Positions 52,719 through 60,894 of a DNA stretch of 64,000 nucleotides are shown piece by piece. Position numbers and translations under genes: made by a program. The stretch is taken from contig NC_012781.1 of the NCBI RefSeq assembly GCF_000020605.1, positions 1,240,001 through 1,304,000 of the forward strand. The letters run 5' to 3'. This stretch comes from Agathobacter rectalis ATCC 33656. Lineage in GTDB: Bacteria; Bacillota; Clostridia; Lachnospirales; Lachnospiraceae. A model generated the notes under the pieces. That model did no database searches. It saw only the letters and a program-made list of their open reading frames with translations, and had not been told where the DNA came from. Every line of letters begins with the position of its first letter. Position 1 is the stretch's first letter.

Positions 52719-53111
52719 ATGGAAAATAAATATGGAATTGTCGGAGTAGCCCATGTCGGGCTCCCGACAAACGATTTACAGAAAACAGTTGAGTTTTATA
52801 AGAGTCTTGGATTCGAAGTAATTATGCAGACATATAATGAAAAAGCAGGGGAAAAAGTGGCATTTTTACAGATAAAAAATTACTGTATAGAGACTTTTGA
52901 AAATGGGCAGGCGGCAATGTCAGACGGTGCATACCAACATGTAGCACTTGATGTGGAAGACATTGAAAGTATGTATCAGAAAATCTGCAATGAAAAATAC
53001 ACAGTTATTACAGACGGAATCGAAGAACTTCCATTTTGGGAAAAGGGTGTGAAGTTTTTTATGATTAAGGGACCAAATGAGGAAAGAATAGAGTTTTGTC
53101 AGAAACTCTGA
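52719..53111 (+). CDS. VOC (glyoxalase-fold) family protein
   Basis: A 130-residue vicinal-oxygen-chelate protein. Two beta-alpha-beta-beta-beta modules are visible: AHVGLPTNDLQKTVEFYKSLGF with its metal-type His, and QHVALDVEDIESMYQK with the second. It ends IKGPNEERIEFCQKL, with the metal Glu. VOC proteins include glyoxalases, epimerases and isomerases. Placed between a dehydrogenase and a sugar symporter, an isomerase or epimerase role for the keto sugar is conceivable but is inference. It is 9 nt from the dehydrogenase gene. Confidence 0.82.
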   Translation: MENKYGIVGVAHVGLPTNDLQKTVEFYKSLGFEVIMQTYNEKAGEKVAFLQIKNYCIETFENGQAAMSDGAYQHVALDVEDIESMYQKICNEKYTVITDGIEELPFWEKGVKFFMIKGPNEERIEFCQKL

Positions 53112-53129
53112 TAAAAATAGGAGGGACAT

Positions 53130-54494
53130 ATGAGTAGCGAAAACAAAAATGGAAAAGTACCGCTGATCAGTAAGATTGCATATGGGTTTGGTGATGTTGG
53201 ATGTAATTTCAGCTGGATGTTCGTCAGCAATTTTCTGATGATATTTTATACAGACGTGTTCGGAATCAGTATGGCGGCTGTGTCAGCACTTATGCTTTTT
53301 TCAAGATTCTGGGATGCAATCAATGATCCAATTGTCGGGGGACTTACGGATAAAACAAAATCGAGATGGGGACGGTACCGTCCATGGCTGTTAGTAGCGG
53401 CACCAATTACAGCAATCCTTCTTGTTATGACATTCTGGGCAAGACCAGACTGGCCACAGAATGGAAAAATCATTTATATGGTAATTACATATTGTCTGCT
53501 GGTTTTGGGGTATACCTGTGTGAATATTCCATATGGAACCTTGTGTGGTGCTATGACACAGGATATTGATGAACGTGCAAAAATAAATACATCCCGTTCG
53601 GTTGCAGCTATGATTGCAATTGGTGTGTTAAATATTATCACAGTTCCACTGCTCAGCAAATTCGGCAGTCACAGTGCAAAGGTAGGATATCTGACGGTTG
53701 CGGTCATATATGGATGTATTTTTACAGCCTGTCATTTCTTCTGCTTTGCGAAGACGAAAGAGGCAGTGATTATTCCGGAAAAAGAAAAAATTTCTGTGAA
53801 GGTACAGTTGAAAGCAGTCATGCAGAACAGACCATATCTTCTTGCATTGGCAGGACAGATATTATTTGGATTTACATTATATGGTAGAAACGCAGATATT
53901 CTGTATTATTTTACATATGTGGAAGGAAATGCCTCCTACTACACAACTTATTCGATGTGCATCATTATTCCTTCTATCATAGGGGCAGCCTGTTTTCAAC
54001 CATTATTCCGCAAGTTGAATAACAAAGGAAGAACAGCATCTCTCTTTGCTTTATTTACAGGAATTTCCATGTTGTCTATGTTTTTCTTTAATGCCAAAGA
54101 ATCACCGGCTGTTTTTTATGCATTATCAGGTCTCACACAGTTTTTTTTCTCAGGATTTAATACTGCAATCTATGCAATTATTCCAGACTGTGTGGAATAT
54201 GGGGAGTGGAAAACCGGACTTAGAAATGACGGTTTTCAGTATGCATTTATTTCACTTGGAAATAAAATCGGAATGGCAGTTGGAACAGCACTTTTAGCAG
54301 GATTACTTGGAAAATGTGGTTATATTGCAAATCAGACACAAAATGCAACTGTACTTTCAATTATGAAACATGCATTTACGACGATTCCAGGTGCACTTTG
54401 GATTGTGACTGCGGTTGTATTATTTTTCTACCGGTTAAATAAAAAACGTTATAACGAGATTGTGGAGGAACTGAAAAATGGAAGAAAAAGTTGA
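53130..54494 (+). CDS. GPH-family sugar:cation symporter (MelB-like)
   Basis: A 454-residue, twelve-helix transporter. The family hallmarks are SKIAYGFGDVGCNFSWMF at the start, FSRFWDAINDPIVGGLTDKT (cation-site Asp residues) and KSRWGRYRPWLL in the first half, and DCVEYGEWKTGLRN in the second. GPH transporters import glycosides, pentoses or polyols with Na+ or H+. It is the uptake step of this operon. It overlaps the kinase gene by 17 nt, indicating translational coupling. Confidence 0.92.
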   Translation: MSSENKNGKVPLISKIAYGFGDVGCNFSWMFVSNFLMIFYTDVFGISMAAVSALMLFSRFWDAINDPIVGGLTDKTKSRWGRYRPWLLVAAPITAILLVMTFWARPDWPQNGKIIYMVITYCLLVLGYTCVNIPYGTLCGAMTQDIDERAKINTSRSVAAMIAIGVLNIITVPLLSKFGSHSAKVGYLTVAVIYGCIFTACHFFCFAKTKEAVIIPEKEKISVKVQLKAVMQNRPYLLALAGQILFGFTLYGRNADILYYFTYVEGNASYYTTYSMCIIIPSIIGAACFQPLFRKLNNKGRTASLFALFTGISMLSMFFFNAKESPAVFYALSGLTQFFFSGFNTAIYAIIPDCVEYGEWKTGLRNDGFQYAFISLGNKIGMAVGTALLAGLLGKCGYIANQTQNATVLSIMKHAFTTIPGALWIVTAVVLFFYRLNKKRYNEIVEELKNGRKS

Positions 54495-55440
54495 TATTGT
54501 GGCATTGGGGGAATTACTGATTGATTTTACGGAAGCAGGACACAGTCAGGGTGGGAGAAAACTGTTTGAACAGAATCCCGGTGGTGCTCCGGCAAATCTT
54601 CTGACAGTTGCAAGTCATTTTGGGTATCGCACCTCTTTTATTGGAAAAGTTGGAAACGATATGCATGGTAGATTTTTAAAGAGGACACTTCAAACGGAAG
54701 GAATCAATACAGATGCTATCGTCGAAGATCCGGATTATTTTACAACACTGGCATTTGTGGAAATCGGTGAAAATGGAGAAAGAAATTTTTCTTTTGCAAG
54801 AAAACCGGGTGCAGATACACAGTTAAAAAAAGAAGAATTGGATCAGACGTTAATTTCCGGATGCAGAATTTTTCATTTTGGATCATTATCGCTGACAGAC
54901 GAGCCGGCAGAAAGCGCAACGATCGAAGCAGTAAAAATGGCAAAAGCAGCGGGTGTACTTATTTCATATGATCCAAATTACCGCCCGTCTCTTTGGAAGA
55001 GCAAAGAGTATGCAGTGAAAAAAATGAAGTCTGTTGTAGAACTGGTAGATGTCATGAAAGTATCGGATGAAGAGAGTATTCTACTGACAGGGGCTAAAAG
55101 TTATGAGCAGGCTGCAGAAGAAATTCTTGCTATGGGACCAAAGCTGGTTGCCATTACATTGGGAGAACATGGCGTTCTTATGGCAACAAAAAGCAGAAAA
55201 GAAATCATCAAAGCATTTCAGACACATGCGGTCGATACGACCGGAGCAGGGGATTCTTTCTGGGGAGGCGTATTATGCAGTATTCTTTCTATAAATAAGC
55301 CCGTAGAAAAGATGGAATGGGAAGAAATCAGAAAGTGTGCTGTTTTGGGAAATGCAGTTGCAGGATTGTGTGTGCAAAAGCGAGGTGGAATACCTGCGAT
55401 TCCGATGAAAGAGGCAGTGTTTGAATTTATGCAGAAATAA
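54478..55440 (+). CDS. PfkB-family carbohydrate kinase (fructokinase-like)
   Basis: A 320-residue ribokinase-fold kinase. The first PfkB signature region is GGAPANLLTVASHFG...GKVGND (about 36-64). The second, DTTGAGDSFWGGVL (about 256-269), carries the catalytic Asp and anion hole. The FDPNYRP-like stretch (YDPNYRPSLW) is typical of fructokinases. It would phosphorylate the ketose made by the dehydrogenase, delivering it to glycolysis. It starts within the symporter gene end, with GTGGAGG upstream. Confidence 0.9.
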   Translation: MEEKVDIVALGELLIDFTEAGHSQGGRKLFEQNPGGAPANLLTVASHFGYRTSFIGKVGNDMHGRFLKRTLQTEGINTDAIVEDPDYFTTLAFVEIGENGERNFSFARKPGADTQLKKEELDQTLISGCRIFHFGSLSLTDEPAESATIEAVKMAKAAGVLISYDPNYRPSLWKSKEYAVKKMKSVVELVDVMKVSDEESILLTGAKSYEQAAEEILAMGPKLVAITLGEHGVLMATKSRKEIIKAFQTHAVDTTGAGDSFWGGVLCSILSINKPVEKMEWEEIRKCAVLGNAVAGLCVQKRGGIPAIPMKEAVFEFMQK

Positions 55441-55583
55441 TGAGTGTATGTTGCAATACTGGTTTCTACAGCAGTTTGTGATGTGCTGTCATACCTTGTG
55501 AAGTAGTATCTGGAAAATTGATGATTCCGGCTTGACTTAATTTAACATCTCAAATATAATAATTGCATACATCAGAAAACGTT

Positions 55584-55679
55584 CACTCTTCACCGGATGA
55601 GTGGTTAAAGCGTCTGGGAGCAAATCGTAGGTGCAGTAATTTACACTGTAAGATTTGTTTCCGGGCGCTTATTTATTTT
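55584..55679 (+). ncRNA. Structured leader/terminator RNA before yitT
   Basis: A 5-bp hairpin CACTC/GAGTG (55584-55603) precedes a long stem: 55610-55626 pairs with 55652-55668 over 17 bp without mismatch if four G-U pairs on the plus strand are allowed, topped by a 6-bp stem (55632-55637 with 55645-55650). A loose TTATTTATTTT follows and then the yitT ribosome site. The G-U pairs favour an RNA read on the plus strand. It could be the terminator of the polyol operon, an attenuator of yitT, or an unknown cis-regulatory RNA. I recognise no known riboswitch. Confidence 0.5.
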
Positions 55680-55695
55680 GGAGGATAGATGCAAT

Positions 55696-56565
55696 ATGAA
55701 TAAGAAAAAAGAATTATTGGTACAGATTATGTGGGAGCTTGCGGGAAGCATCTTTTATGCAATAGGTATATATAACTTCGCCCTGCAGGCAGAGTTTCCT
55801 ATGACAGGTTTTTCGGGTATTTCGATTATTTTATACCGGCTGTTTAATATTTCCATTGGTTTATCAACGGTCCTGCTTAATATTCCGGTTGCGATACTAT
55901 GCTGCAAATTATTGGGCAGGAAATTTTTTGTCAGCTCAATACGATGCATGCTTTTGTCTTCTTTTATTGTTGACTATGTTGCGCCGTTGTTTCCGGTGTA
56001 TCAGGGCGACAGACTGCTTGCGGCATTGTGCACAGGTGTATTTTGCGGAATAGGCTATGCCATGATTTATACAAGAAATTCTTCAACAGGAGGAGCTGAT
56101 TTTATCATCATGGCTGTAAAAGCATTGCGGCCTCATTTATCGATGGGCAACATCTCTTTTCTTACTGATGTCGGAATTATTCTGGTTGGAGGACTTTTGT
56201 TTCGGGATATTGACGGAATGATTTACGGCATGATAGTGAATATACTGTCTGCGGTTGTTATTGATAAAATGATATATGGCATGAATTCAGGCAAAGTAGC
56301 CTTTATCGTCACAAAAAATGGAAAGAGGATATGCGATGTAATTGATGAATGCAGTCAGCGCGGAAGTACTATTCTTAAGGCGCAGGGAGGATATAAGCAG
56401 GACGATATTCAGGTGGTAATGTGTGCATGCAACAGTAAGGAAATGTACCAGGTGCGTAAATCCGTAAAAGATACAGACCCGGATTCTTTTATTGTGGTTG
56501 TTGAGTCTCATGAGGTGCACGGAGAGGGCTTTAAAATGACAAATATTGGAGAAGCGGAGAACTGA
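55696..56565 (+). CDS. YitT family membrane protein (DUF161/DUF2179)
   Basis: A 289-residue protein from ATG 55696 with GGAGG eleven bases upstream. Residues 1-195 hold five to six helices in the duplicated YitT pattern (FPMTGFSGISIILY, NSSTGGADFIIMAV). Residues 205-275 are the cytoplasmic DUF2179 domain (SGKVAFIVTKNGKRI, then RGSTILKAQGGY). It is inner-membrane located; the function is not established for the family. Confidence 0.88.
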   Translation: MNKKKELLVQIMWELAGSIFYAIGIYNFALQAEFPMTGFSGISIILYRLFNISIGLSTVLLNIPVAILCCKLLGRKFFVSSIRCMLLSSFIVDYVAPLFPVYQGDRLLAALCTGVFCGIGYAMIYTRNSSTGGADFIIMAVKALRPHLSMGNISFLTDVGIILVGGLLFRDIDGMIYGMIVNILSAVVIDKMIYGMNSGKVAFIVTKNGKRICDVIDECSQRGSTILKAQGGYKQDDIQVVMCACNSKEMYQVRKSVKDTDPDSFIVVVESHEVHGEGFKMTNIGEAEN

Positions 56566-56595
56566 AACATACCTGAAACAAATATAGTGTGAAGA

Positions 56596-56624
56596 TTGTA
56601 TATTAGCTTGAAAAAAGCTATACT
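56596..56624 (+). promoter_or_regulatory. Promoter for the PPK2 gene
   Basis: TTGTAT (56596-56601), 17 nt, TATACT (56619-56624). The spacer and -10 contain the inverted repeat TAGCTT/AAGCTA (56605-56621), which could be an operator. Confidence 0.65.
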
Positions 56625-56679
56625 AATATAATGATGTAGCGGTTTTATGGCTGAAATTATATATTTGGGAGGTAATTAC

Positions 56680-58167
56680 ATGTTAGAAAACTGGATTAAA
56701 CCACAAATTCCGGAGGAGGAAGAGCTGGATGAGCGCCTGCATGCAGCGCGCTCTAAGCTGTCTGTGCTTCAGATGCAGATTAAGGAGCATGGACTGCCTG
56801 TACTTGTGCTGTTTGAGGGCTGGGGTACTGCAGGAAAGGGCAGTGTGCTCGGTAAGGTAATCAAGAATATTGATCCGCGATTTTTCAAGGTCGCAACCAT
56901 GGACGAGCCGACAGAGGAGGAAAGACGCAAGCCTTTTTTATATCGGTATTTTGTAAAGATTCCGGCAAACGGGAAGCTTGAGTTTCTTGATTCGGGCTGG
57001 ATGGATGAGGTAGTAAAGGATGTACTGCACGACAAGATAGGAGAGAAGGAATACAAGAAGAAAATTGAAAGCGTGAAGCGCTTCGAGCGACAGCTGACTG
57101 ACAATGGTTATCTTGTTATGAAATTTTTCTTCCAAATCAGCCGGAAGGAACAAAAAAAGCGTATTGAGGTATTAAAGGAGAATAAGGATACCAGATGGCG
57201 TGTCAGTGGAGATGAAGACTGGCAGAATAAGCATTATGACAAGTGTATGCATGTGTTTGACAGATATCTGAATGATACAAATTCGCCTGCAGATCCTTGG
57301 TATATAGTTGATGCAAAGAATAGAAAATGGGCTGAGCTTCAGGTGCTGGAGACGCTGGTTAGCGGAATAGAGACAGCACTTAAAAACAGTAATCTTGCTG
57401 TGCCACTGTTACAGAATGTGTTCCCTCTTGAGAAGATTCCAAAGCTTTCTGAGATATCACTTGATAAGGAACTATCTGAGGAAGAATACAAAAAGGAGCT
57501 CAAAAATCTGCAGTCTAAGCTTAGCGAGCTGCATAACAGGCTATACAGGCGAAAGATTCCTGTTGTCATAGCATATGAGGGCTGGGATGCAGCAGGAAAG
57601 GGTGGAAATATAAAGAGAATCACAGGGGCGCTGGATCCGAGAGGCTTTGAGGTGCATCCGATTGCAAGTCCGCTGCCAAACGAGAAAGCCAGACACTATC
57701 TGTGGAGATTTTGGAATCGTCTTCCTAAGACCGGGCATATAGCTATTTTTGACAGGACATGGTATGGCAGGGTTATGGTAGAAAGACTAGAGGGCTTTTG
57801 CAGCGAGAATGAATGGCAGCGTGCTTACAATGAGATTAATGAATTTGAAAAGGAGCTGTCAGACTGGGGTGCTGTCATCATAAAGTTCTGGGTGCAGATT
57901 GATAAGGATACACAGCTGGCTCGATTTGAGGAACGCCAGAATACTCCGGAAAAGCAATGGAAGATTACCGATGAGGACTGGAGAAACAGAGAAAAATGGG
58001 ATCTGTATGAGACTGCCGTAAATGAGATGCTAAAGAAAACCAATACCACTTACGCACCATGGCATGTGCTTGAGTCAAACGACAAGAAATATGCGAGAAT
58101 CAAGGCTCTTAAGATTGTGATTGATGCGATTGAAGCTGCTTTGGAGAATAAAACAGATAAAAAGTAA
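56680..58167 (+). CDS. pap: Polyphosphate:AMP phosphotransferase (two-domain PPK2)
   Basis: A 495-residue protein from ATG 56680 (TTGGGAGGTAATTAC upstream; the ATG at 56647 lacks a site). Two PPK2 domains in tandem. The first has Walker A FEGWGTAGKG but a changed lid/Walker B segment (LDSGWMDEVV in place of DRSWY). The second has YEGWDAAGKGGNIKR and the intact FDRTWYGRVMVERLEGF. In class II PPK2 enzymes the C-terminal domain is catalytic, and it makes ADP from AMP and polyphosphate. The first half is probably structural. It has its own promoter and terminator. Confidence 0.92.
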   Translation: MLENWIKPQIPEEEELDERLHAARSKLSVLQMQIKEHGLPVLVLFEGWGTAGKGSVLGKVIKNIDPRFFKVATMDEPTEEERRKPFLYRYFVKIPANGKLEFLDSGWMDEVVKDVLHDKIGEKEYKKKIESVKRFERQLTDNGYLVMKFFFQISRKEQKKRIEVLKENKDTRWRVSGDEDWQNKHYDKCMHVFDRYLNDTNSPADPWYIVDAKNRKWAELQVLETLVSGIETALKNSNLAVPLLQNVFPLEKIPKLSEISLDKELSEEEYKKELKNLQSKLSELHNRLYRRKIPVVIAYEGWDAAGKGGNIKRITGALDPRGFEVHPIASPLPNEKARHYLWRFWNRLPKTGHIAIFDRTWYGRVMVERLEGFCSENEWQRAYNEINEFEKELSDWGAVIIKFWVQIDKDTQLARFEERQNTPEKQWKITDEDWRNREKWDLYETAVNEMLKKTNTTYAPWHVLESNDKKYARIKALKIVIDAIEAALENKTDKK

Positions 58168-58201
58168 AAACAGATGTATATAAATAGAGATATGTAAAAA
58201 A

Positions 58202-58232
58202 GAAGCCGGAATAAAATCCGGCCTCTTTTAAA
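58202..58232. terminator. Terminator after the PPK2 gene, possibly bidirectional
   Basis: GCCGGA (58205-58210) pairs with TCCGGC (58217-58222), extended by A-rich and T-rich flanks (AAAAAAGAA / CTCTTTTA). It may also stop transcripts coming from the tRNA on the other strand. Confidence 0.75.
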
Positions 58233-58262
58233 GTGTTGGTAAATTAATTTGGGTACAAAAAA

Positions 58263-58335
58263 TGCGCCTCCAGGGGCTCGAACCCTGCACACCCTGATTA
58301 AGAGTCAGGTGCTCTACCAAATGAGCTAGAAGCGC
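58263..58335 (-). tRNA. tRNA-Lys (anticodon CUU)
   Basis: On the minus strand a 73-nt cloverleaf starts GCGCTTC and closes with GAGGCGC plus discriminator A. The D arm is GCTC...GAGC with TTTGGTAGA. The anticodon stem-loop CTGACTCTTAATCAG places CUU at 34-36. The T arm is CAGGGTTCGAGCCCCTG-like, with GTTCGAG. CCA is not encoded. A T run follows immediately as a terminator. Confidence 0.96.
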
Positions 58336-58430
58336 AAACATCTGTGTGAATATCTGTGTCACACGGACAAATGATATTATACACAGGGTTTTACAAAAAT
58401 GCAAGTACTTTTTTTGAAAAATTTAAAAAA

Positions 58431-59225
58431 TTATAAAAAGGACTTTAAAACACTAAGTACTCCGTTTTCCCAGTAAGGCGCACAGGTGTGTTTTGCGGCT
58501 GCGATAACTTCCTGGCGGGCATTTGACACGGCGTAGCTTATACCGGCATTTTGAAGCATCTCAATATCATTCAGATTGTCACCAAAACAGCATACTTCGT
58601 CAGGAAGCAGGTCGAATCTGTCTATTAGGTATGAGAGTGCAGTCCATTTGCTGACACCCTTTGCGTTGCAGTCTACCCATTCCTTTCCGGCGGCTGCCAG
58701 GTGAGCTTTTTTATTCCATGCCGGAATGAAAACCGGTGTACACAGCTCTTCGCACTTGTCGGGATGAAAGACAGTGAATTTGATGATGTCATTTCTGTCA
58801 AGCCTTGTGATGTCATCAACCTCACGCATCTCAAAGCCGTATGAATCACGAAGCAGATGAAAGATTGGGCTGCCACCATCCTCTGCAAAGCAGAAATCAG
58901 GAGTAGCAGCAAAGTAATCGCATGCAGGCAGCTCATCGCGGACCATCCGGCACATGCCCTTCCATATATCCTCGTCCATAGGATAGGTTTTTAGGATTTC
59001 CTTTGGAGTGCGCACGACTGTTCCTCCGTCTGTTATATACAAAAGCTTGTGCTTTATCGGAGCAAACAGCTTAAATTCGCTTGAAAACTGTCTGCCGGAA
59101 CAGACTACAAATATTATTCCTTTGTCTATGAGCCTGTCGATGACAGACATGTACTCAGGATCTATGAGCAGTGAGCCGTCCTTTACAAGTGTTCCGTCTA
59201 TATCTGTTGCTATTAGTTTTATCAT
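58431..59225 (-). CDS. Cof-type HAD-IIB phosphatase
   Basis: A 264-residue HAD protein. Motif I is IATDIDGTLV, motif II is the Ser in VCSGRQ, the Lys is in NAKGVSKWTAL, and motif IV is FGDNLNDIEML. It has a Cof-type cap and is a paralogue of the phosphatase at 11400 but only loosely similar. Substrates of such proteins are sugar phosphates, flavin or PLP precursors. The start at 59225 has GGGAGATAAAT upstream. It lies downstream of no other gene on its strand. Confidence 0.9.
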   Translation of the reverse strand: MIKLIATDIDGTLVKDGSLLIDPEYMSVIDRLIDKGIIFVVCSGRQFSSEFKLFAPIKHKLLYITDGGTVVRTPKEILKTYPMDEDIWKGMCRMVRDELPACDYFAATPDFCFAEDGGSPIFHLLRDSYGFEMREVDDITRLDRNDIIKFTVFHPDKCEELCTPVFIPAWNKKAHLAAAGKEWVDCNAKGVSKWTALSYLIDRFDLLPDEVCCFGDNLNDIEMLQNAGISYAVSNARQEVIAAAKHTCAPYWENGVLSVLKSFL

Positions 59226-59350
59226 TATTTATCTCCCGGGGCGTATATCTTTTGAATATTCAACTATATCATTATAAGAAATTATAATCTCATATGCAAG
59301 GGACTTATAGTGTATTTATTACTGTTTGTGAAAGAAAAAACCAGAATATA

Positions 59351-59412
59351 TTGAAAGTTTCCTGCTCATATTGTATCATAGTAATACTGGCTTCATCTTC
59401 AATGCGTTGAAG
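59351..59412 (+). promoter_or_regulatory. Promoter and hairpin before the AGCS symporter
   Basis: TTGAAA (59351-59356), 17 nt, TATCAT (59374-59379). A perfect small inverted repeat CTTCAA-TGCG-TTGAAG (59397-59412) lies in the leader and could be a regulatory hairpin or operator. Confidence 0.55.
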
Positions 59413-59441
59413 CAATGAAAACTAAGGGGACGATATTTACT

Positions 59442-60875
59442 ATGATAGTAGCACTTATTGAAAAAGTTTATTCTTTCTTGTGGGGAGATCTGATACACAT
59501 TCCACTGCCCGGCGGTGGGAGCGTGGGAATCTCACTGCTCATAATTCTTTTGATTCCGACAGGAATTTATTTCACTGTAAGGACAAGACTTTTACCAATC
59601 AGAATGTTTCCGGACATGATAAAGGCGCTGACAGGTAAAAAGGAAAATAAGGACAGCCTGTCCACGTTCCAGACACTCATTGTCTCTACGGCGACGAGAG
59701 TGGGCATGGGTAATCTGGTTGGCGTTGTGGCTGCCATATCAGTGGGAGGCGCAGGTGCGGTTTTCTGGATGTGGATAACAGCCATTATAGGTTCATCCAC
59801 GGCTTTTGTGGAGGCTACACTGGCACAGCTTCACAAGGAGCCGGATCCATTGTACTCAGGCTATCGTGGAGGTCCGGCGTATTACATACACCATTACTTT
59901 GAGGATAAATCAGGCAAAAAGAAAAAACATGTTATTATAGCTGTTTTGTTTGCTATATCCGGACTAATCTGCTGGTGTGGCATAAGTCAGGTGATCAGCA
60001 ATTCTGTCACATCATCCTTTGAAAATGCATTTGGCGTACCACCTATTTATACTACAATAATTCTGGTGGCAGTGGCTGCTGTAATAGTGCTTAGGAAAAA
60101 TGCTACGGTAAAGGTGCTTGACATAGTTGTTCCTATCATGGCGGTGTGCTATTTTGCCATAACCATTTTTATCATAATTAAAAATATAGGCATGATGCCA
60201 TCGGTTTTTTCAAGGATATTTGAGGAAGCCTTCGGTATCAGGCAGGTGGCTGCGGGAGGCTTTGGAGCGGTGCTCATGAACGGTGTAAAGAGAGGTCTTT
60301 TTTCAAATGAGGCAGGCTCAGGCTCAGCTCCATGCGCTGCAGCGGCGGCAGAGTGCGATACTCCTGTAAAGGCAGGACTGACGCAGGCGCTCGGTGTATT
60401 TATAGATACGATAGTGATTTGCAGCTGTACGGCAATGATCATGCTCACTGCACCGGAGAATATAGTGGCAGGGAAAGAGGGCATGGATTTATTACAGTCA
60501 GCTATGAGGTATCATCTTGGAGATTTTGGAGTTATTTTTATAGCAGTCACATTGTTTTTATTCAGCTTTTCCACCTTCCTTGGTATACTTTTTTATGCAA
60601 GGAGTAATGTTGCGTACCTGTTTGGGGATAACTGGATTTCACAGACCATGTACAAGGTGCTGGCTCTTGTTATGCTGTTTGTAGGCGGTATCGCGGCATA
60701 CACATTTGTCTGGGATCTCGGAGATGTAGGAATCGGCCTTATGACTATATTCAATACAGGTATTCTCTATCTGATGGGTGGACAGGCAATAAAGGAGCTG
60801 CGAGTCTTTGAGGAGAGTAATAAAGCACAAAGCAATAGTCAATGCTCACAGCAGGGTGATAACGTAACGCAATAA
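59442..60875 (+). CDS. Alanine/glycine:cation symporter (AGCS family)
   Basis: A 477-residue membrane protein with about eleven helices. The family motifs are STATRVGMGNLVGV near the N terminus, GPAYYI, and LFSNEAGSGSAPCAAAAA in the middle. It imports alanine or glycine with Na+. ATG 59442 is preferred, being 11 nt after AAGGGGA; ATG 59415 lacks a ribosome site and falls beside the leader hairpin. The next gene, another Na+ symporter, follows after 19 nt and is probably co-transcribed. Confidence 0.92.
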   Translation: MIVALIEKVYSFLWGDLIHIPLPGGGSVGISLLIILLIPTGIYFTVRTRLLPIRMFPDMIKALTGKKENKDSLSTFQTLIVSTATRVGMGNLVGVVAAISVGGAGAVFWMWITAIIGSSTAFVEATLAQLHKEPDPLYSGYRGGPAYYIHHYFEDKSGKKKKHVIIAVLFAISGLICWCGISQVISNSVTSSFENAFGVPPIYTTIILVAVAAVIVLRKNATVKVLDIVVPIMAVCYFAITIFIIIKNIGMMPSVFSRIFEEAFGIRQVAAGGFGAVLMNGVKRGLFSNEAGSGSAPCAAAAAECDTPVKAGLTQALGVFIDTIVICSCTAMIMLTAPENIVAGKEGMDLLQSAMRYHLGDFGVIFIAVTLFLFSFSTFLGILFYARSNVAYLFGDNWISQTMYKVLALVMLFVGGIAAYTFVWDLGDVGIGLMTIFNTGILYLMGGQAIKELRVFEESNKAQSNSQCSQQGDNVTQ

Positions 60876-60894
60876 CAATAGGAGATATATAAAT

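Noticed and set aside
55584..55668. A tRNA (class II) suggested by GAGTGGTTAAAGC resembling a Ser/Leu D arm
   Set aside because: There is no acceptor stem partner and no T arm with GTTCGA; the sequence instead forms one long hairpin.
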